64,000 nt of DNA from contig NZ_PUIA01000057.1 of assembly GCF_002967715.1 (NCBI RefSeq), forward strand, positions 434,001-498,000, given 5' to 3'. The notes under the pieces are model-generated. The model was not told the origin of the DNA. It searched no databases and saw nothing but the letters and a program-made list of their open reading frames with translations. A program made the translations under genes and the position numbers. Each line of letters starts with the position of its first letter. Position 1 is the first letter of the stretch. Positions 62,521-64,000 of this stretch are shown here, piece after piece. This DNA comes from Blastopirellula marina (GTDB lineage: Bacteria > Planctomycetota > Planctomycetia > Pirellulales > Pirellulaceae).

Positions 62521-62620
62521 GTTCCCATTACCTAAGAGTCACCTCATTCTGGGGCAGGGTATCCTGAGATACCAGCGAGAGGTTGGATTGCCTGGCAATC
62601 GTAGGTAATGGGAACTTTTT
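62521..62620 (+). ncRNA. Candidate structured RNA or complex terminator
   Basis: GTTCCCATTACCTA (62,521-62,534) pairs exactly with TAGGTAATGGGAAC (62,602-62,615). Inside are an ACCTC/GAGGT stem (62,541 and 62,579), a GGTATC/GATACC hairpin (62,558-62,573) and a GATTGCC/GGCAATC hairpin (62,586-62,600). A T-rich run follows. The four stems form a compact branched structure with little unpaired sequence. Not matched to a known family. It could be a small RNA, a leader for 62,753, or a large terminator. Confidence 0.5.
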
Positions 62621-62752
62621 CTTTTTCTTGACCACGCTGGTCCGCAGCCGTAGCCTACCCCCTTTGTAAACCCACTAATCGTTAAAGTCGGCATGCCAGC
62701 ATGGCCGATATCATGAATGACGGGGGGCTGTCATTACTGCAGGGATGCGCGG

Positions 62753-63337
62753 ATGAATATTGCGACCGCTTTACCACTAGGAATTGGCGCCGCATCAATG
62801 GCGGCCGGAGCGGCGAAGCAACTTTCCGCTGGGGTCTTCTCGCTGTTTCAAGGGGAAGGGGAAACCAACCCCGAAACGGCCGCCCCTGCTGAGTCCTCGC
62901 TTGAATCGTTTCTAGCCGCCAGCGGTCTGCTGGGCAGCAACACAGGCGAACTCCAGGACCAGCTCGGCCGTTCGCTGGAAGAGCTCGAAGACCTTCTTCG
63001 CCGCACGTTCCATCAAGCAGGACAAGAGCTGCCTGATTCGTTCCAGCTGCGAATCAATCCCAACGGCGAAATCGCTGTCGACGGCGCTGACGCGTTTGCC
63101 CAACAAGCCAAAGGTTTGCTCCAGCAATCGGAAGAAGCCCAACGCCTGCTCGCCGAAATCGCCGCTCAGACCGCCGCAATCCAATCCGCTACCAATCAGC
63201 AAGAGTTCGCCCGGCAATACAACGACGACCCCGAAGCAGCGCTCAACGCACTGCAGAAAGCCAAAGACGAACATGCCGGCCTCGACATCAACTTCTTCGA
63301 CGGCCAGGTATCGAGCATCAACCTAGCGTCCGCTTAG
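62753..63337 (+). CDS. Conserved-looking hypothetical protein, 194 aa
   Basis: A largely helical, Gln/Glu/Ala-rich protein (begins MNIATALPLGIGAASM, later RSLEELEDLLRRTFHQAGQE) with heptad-like patterning that suggests coiled coils. A short hydrophobic start could interact with membranes. No domain recognised. I prefer the ATG at 62,753 (AGGG upstream) to the one at 62,717. It converges with hemG. Confidence 0.5.
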   Translation: MNIATALPLGIGAASMAAGAAKQLSAGVFSLFQGEGETNPETAAPAESSLESFLAASGLLGSNTGELQDQLGRSLEELEDLLRRTFHQAGQELPDSFQLRINPNGEIAVDGADAFAQQAKGLLQQSEEAQRLLAEIAAQTAAIQSATNQQEFARQYNDDPEAALNALQKAKDEHAGLDINFFDGQVSSINLASA

Positions 63338-64000
63338 GTAATCGCACACGCGCTGAGCCGCTTGCTCGCCGCTTTGAATACACTGCGGAACCCCCACGCC
63401 ACGGTACGCATTGCCGGCCAGTTGGAAGCCAGGCAGCCGAGCCGCTTCCGCCTCGAGCATCGCTACCCGGTCGAGATGCCCCAGGTGATACTGCGGCATC
63501 TTCCCCATCCACCGCGTCACGAGAAACTTCTCAGGCTCTCCGCTCAAGCCAATCAGTTCCCCCAGTTCCTTCAGCACGACCTGCTTCATCTCGTCGTCCG
63601 AAAGGTCGGCCAGTTCCGGATGACACGCCCCCCCGACGAAAACGCGGATGATCACCTTTCCGTCCGGCGCACGCCCAGGGAACTTGGCGCTGGAAAAACT
63701 GCCGGCCAGGATCTTCCGCTGTTCGATCTCAGGCACAACAAACCCAAAGCCTGAAATCGGACGAGCGATCTGCTTCTCATCCACGGCCAGGATCGCCACG
63801 CTGCAACCGGCGTACGGAATCGCTTCCAGGTTCTCACCCAACATGGGAAACGCATGAAGAACTTTCGACGCCGCCGGAGCTGGCAGCGCCATGACGACGG
63901 CATCGAATGTGTACGCTTCATCCGGTGTTCGCACGGTCCAATGGTCGTCCGTTTTCTCGACGGCCAAGACCGGCGTGTTCAAATGAATCGTCTGACCGGC
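63323..64000 (-). CDS. hemG: Protoporphyrinogen oxidase (HemY/HemG type), C-terminal part
   Basis: The visible 225 residues run off the right edge. They contain TFDAVVMALPAPAASKVL, followed by GKVIIRVFVGGA and MPQYHLGHLDRV, and end with LAGNAYRGVGVPQCIQSGEQAA, the C-terminal FAD-contact motif of oxygen-dependent protoporphyrinogen oxidases (PPO, HemY type). The enzyme oxidises protoporphyrinogen or coproporphyrinogen in heme synthesis. The catalytic N-terminal FAD loop is outside the window. Confidence 0.85.
   Translation of the reverse strand, partial: AGQTIHLNTPVLAVEKTDDHWTVRTPDEAYTFDAVVMALPAPAASKVLHAFPMLGENLEAIPYAGCSVAILAVDEKQIARPISGFGFVVPEIEQRKILAGSFSSAKFPGRAPDGKVIIRVFVGGACHPELADLSDDEMKQVVLKELGELIGLSGEPEKFLVTRWMGKMPQYHLGHLDRVAMLEAEAARLPGFQLAGNAYRGVGVPQCIQSGEQAAQRVCDYLSGR

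Noticed and set aside
1-64000. CRISPR arrays and cas genes
   Set aside because: No regularly spaced direct repeats with unique spacers were seen; the repeats found are the iterons, att arms and a single 62-base duplication.

Overview
The window is a piece of a bacterial chromosome, most likely a planctomycete of the Pirellulales (Blastopirellula/Bremerella-like). That is inferred from the mix of DUF1573 and C39 proteins, leucine-rich-repeat lipoproteins, NIPSNAP and VWA proteins, and a class A RNase P RNA; no 16S gene is present to prove it. It has two unlike halves that meet at about 37,188.

Positions 1 to about 37,188 are an integrated plasmid-like element whose left end lies outside the window. 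Its right end carries a tyrosine recombinase (35,462-36,997), a cluster of TAGGTAC repeats that look like recombinase arm sites, and a 41-base copy of the 3' end of a tRNA-Ala gene (attR). Next to it is a replication module: a primase/helicase-like ATPase, a ParB-methyltransferase fusion, an HTH initiator-like protein preceded by four iteron-like repeats and an AT-rich stretch, and an HNH protein. ArdC, an anti-restriction protein, lies at the far left.

The cargo between these ends is defence-like and secretory. Defence: a KAP P-loop NTPase with a papain/transglutaminase-like partner (2.0-6.6 kb); an overlapping pair ending in a PD-(D/E)XK nuclease (6.9-8.0 kb); a complete Hachiman system (HamA and HamB) with a membrane NERD protein (8.6-12.6 kb); and an SF2 helicase with three helicase-associated repeats plus a small zinc protein (26.6-29.0 kb). 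Secretory, all on the minus strand from 13.7 to 25.2 kb: a GT-C membrane glycosyltransferase with a decayed paralogue, membrane-anchored proteins, two alpha/beta hydrolases, and a tight three-gene operon of DUF1573 lipoprotein, C39-like cysteine peptidase and a cysteine-rich exported protein with a double-glycine leader. IS insertions and truncated paralogues show that this part is being rearranged.

From 37,189 to the end the DNA is G+C-richer backbone with housekeeping genes: a sugar acetyltransferase, a glycoside hydrolase, RimK fused to an RCK_C domain with its RimB-like partner, an M48 peptidase, a double NIPSNAP protein, rnpB, a TIGR01212 radical SAM protein, FHA, Dabb and AlkD-like proteins, an LRR lipoprotein, a small c-type cytochrome, a three-subunit molybdenum hydroxylase operon, a VWA protein, a LysM/DUF11 protein, an ornithine cyclodeaminase family protein, xylulokinase, a GT4 glycosyltransferase, a possible structured RNA at 62,521-62,620, and the C-terminal part of protoporphyrinogen oxidase running off the right edge.

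The best candidates for undescribed biology are the GG-leader/C39/DUF1573 operon, the KAP plus papain-like pair, the 139-aa plus nuclease pair, and a recurrent 10-11 base element found 44-49 bases upstream of three element genes.
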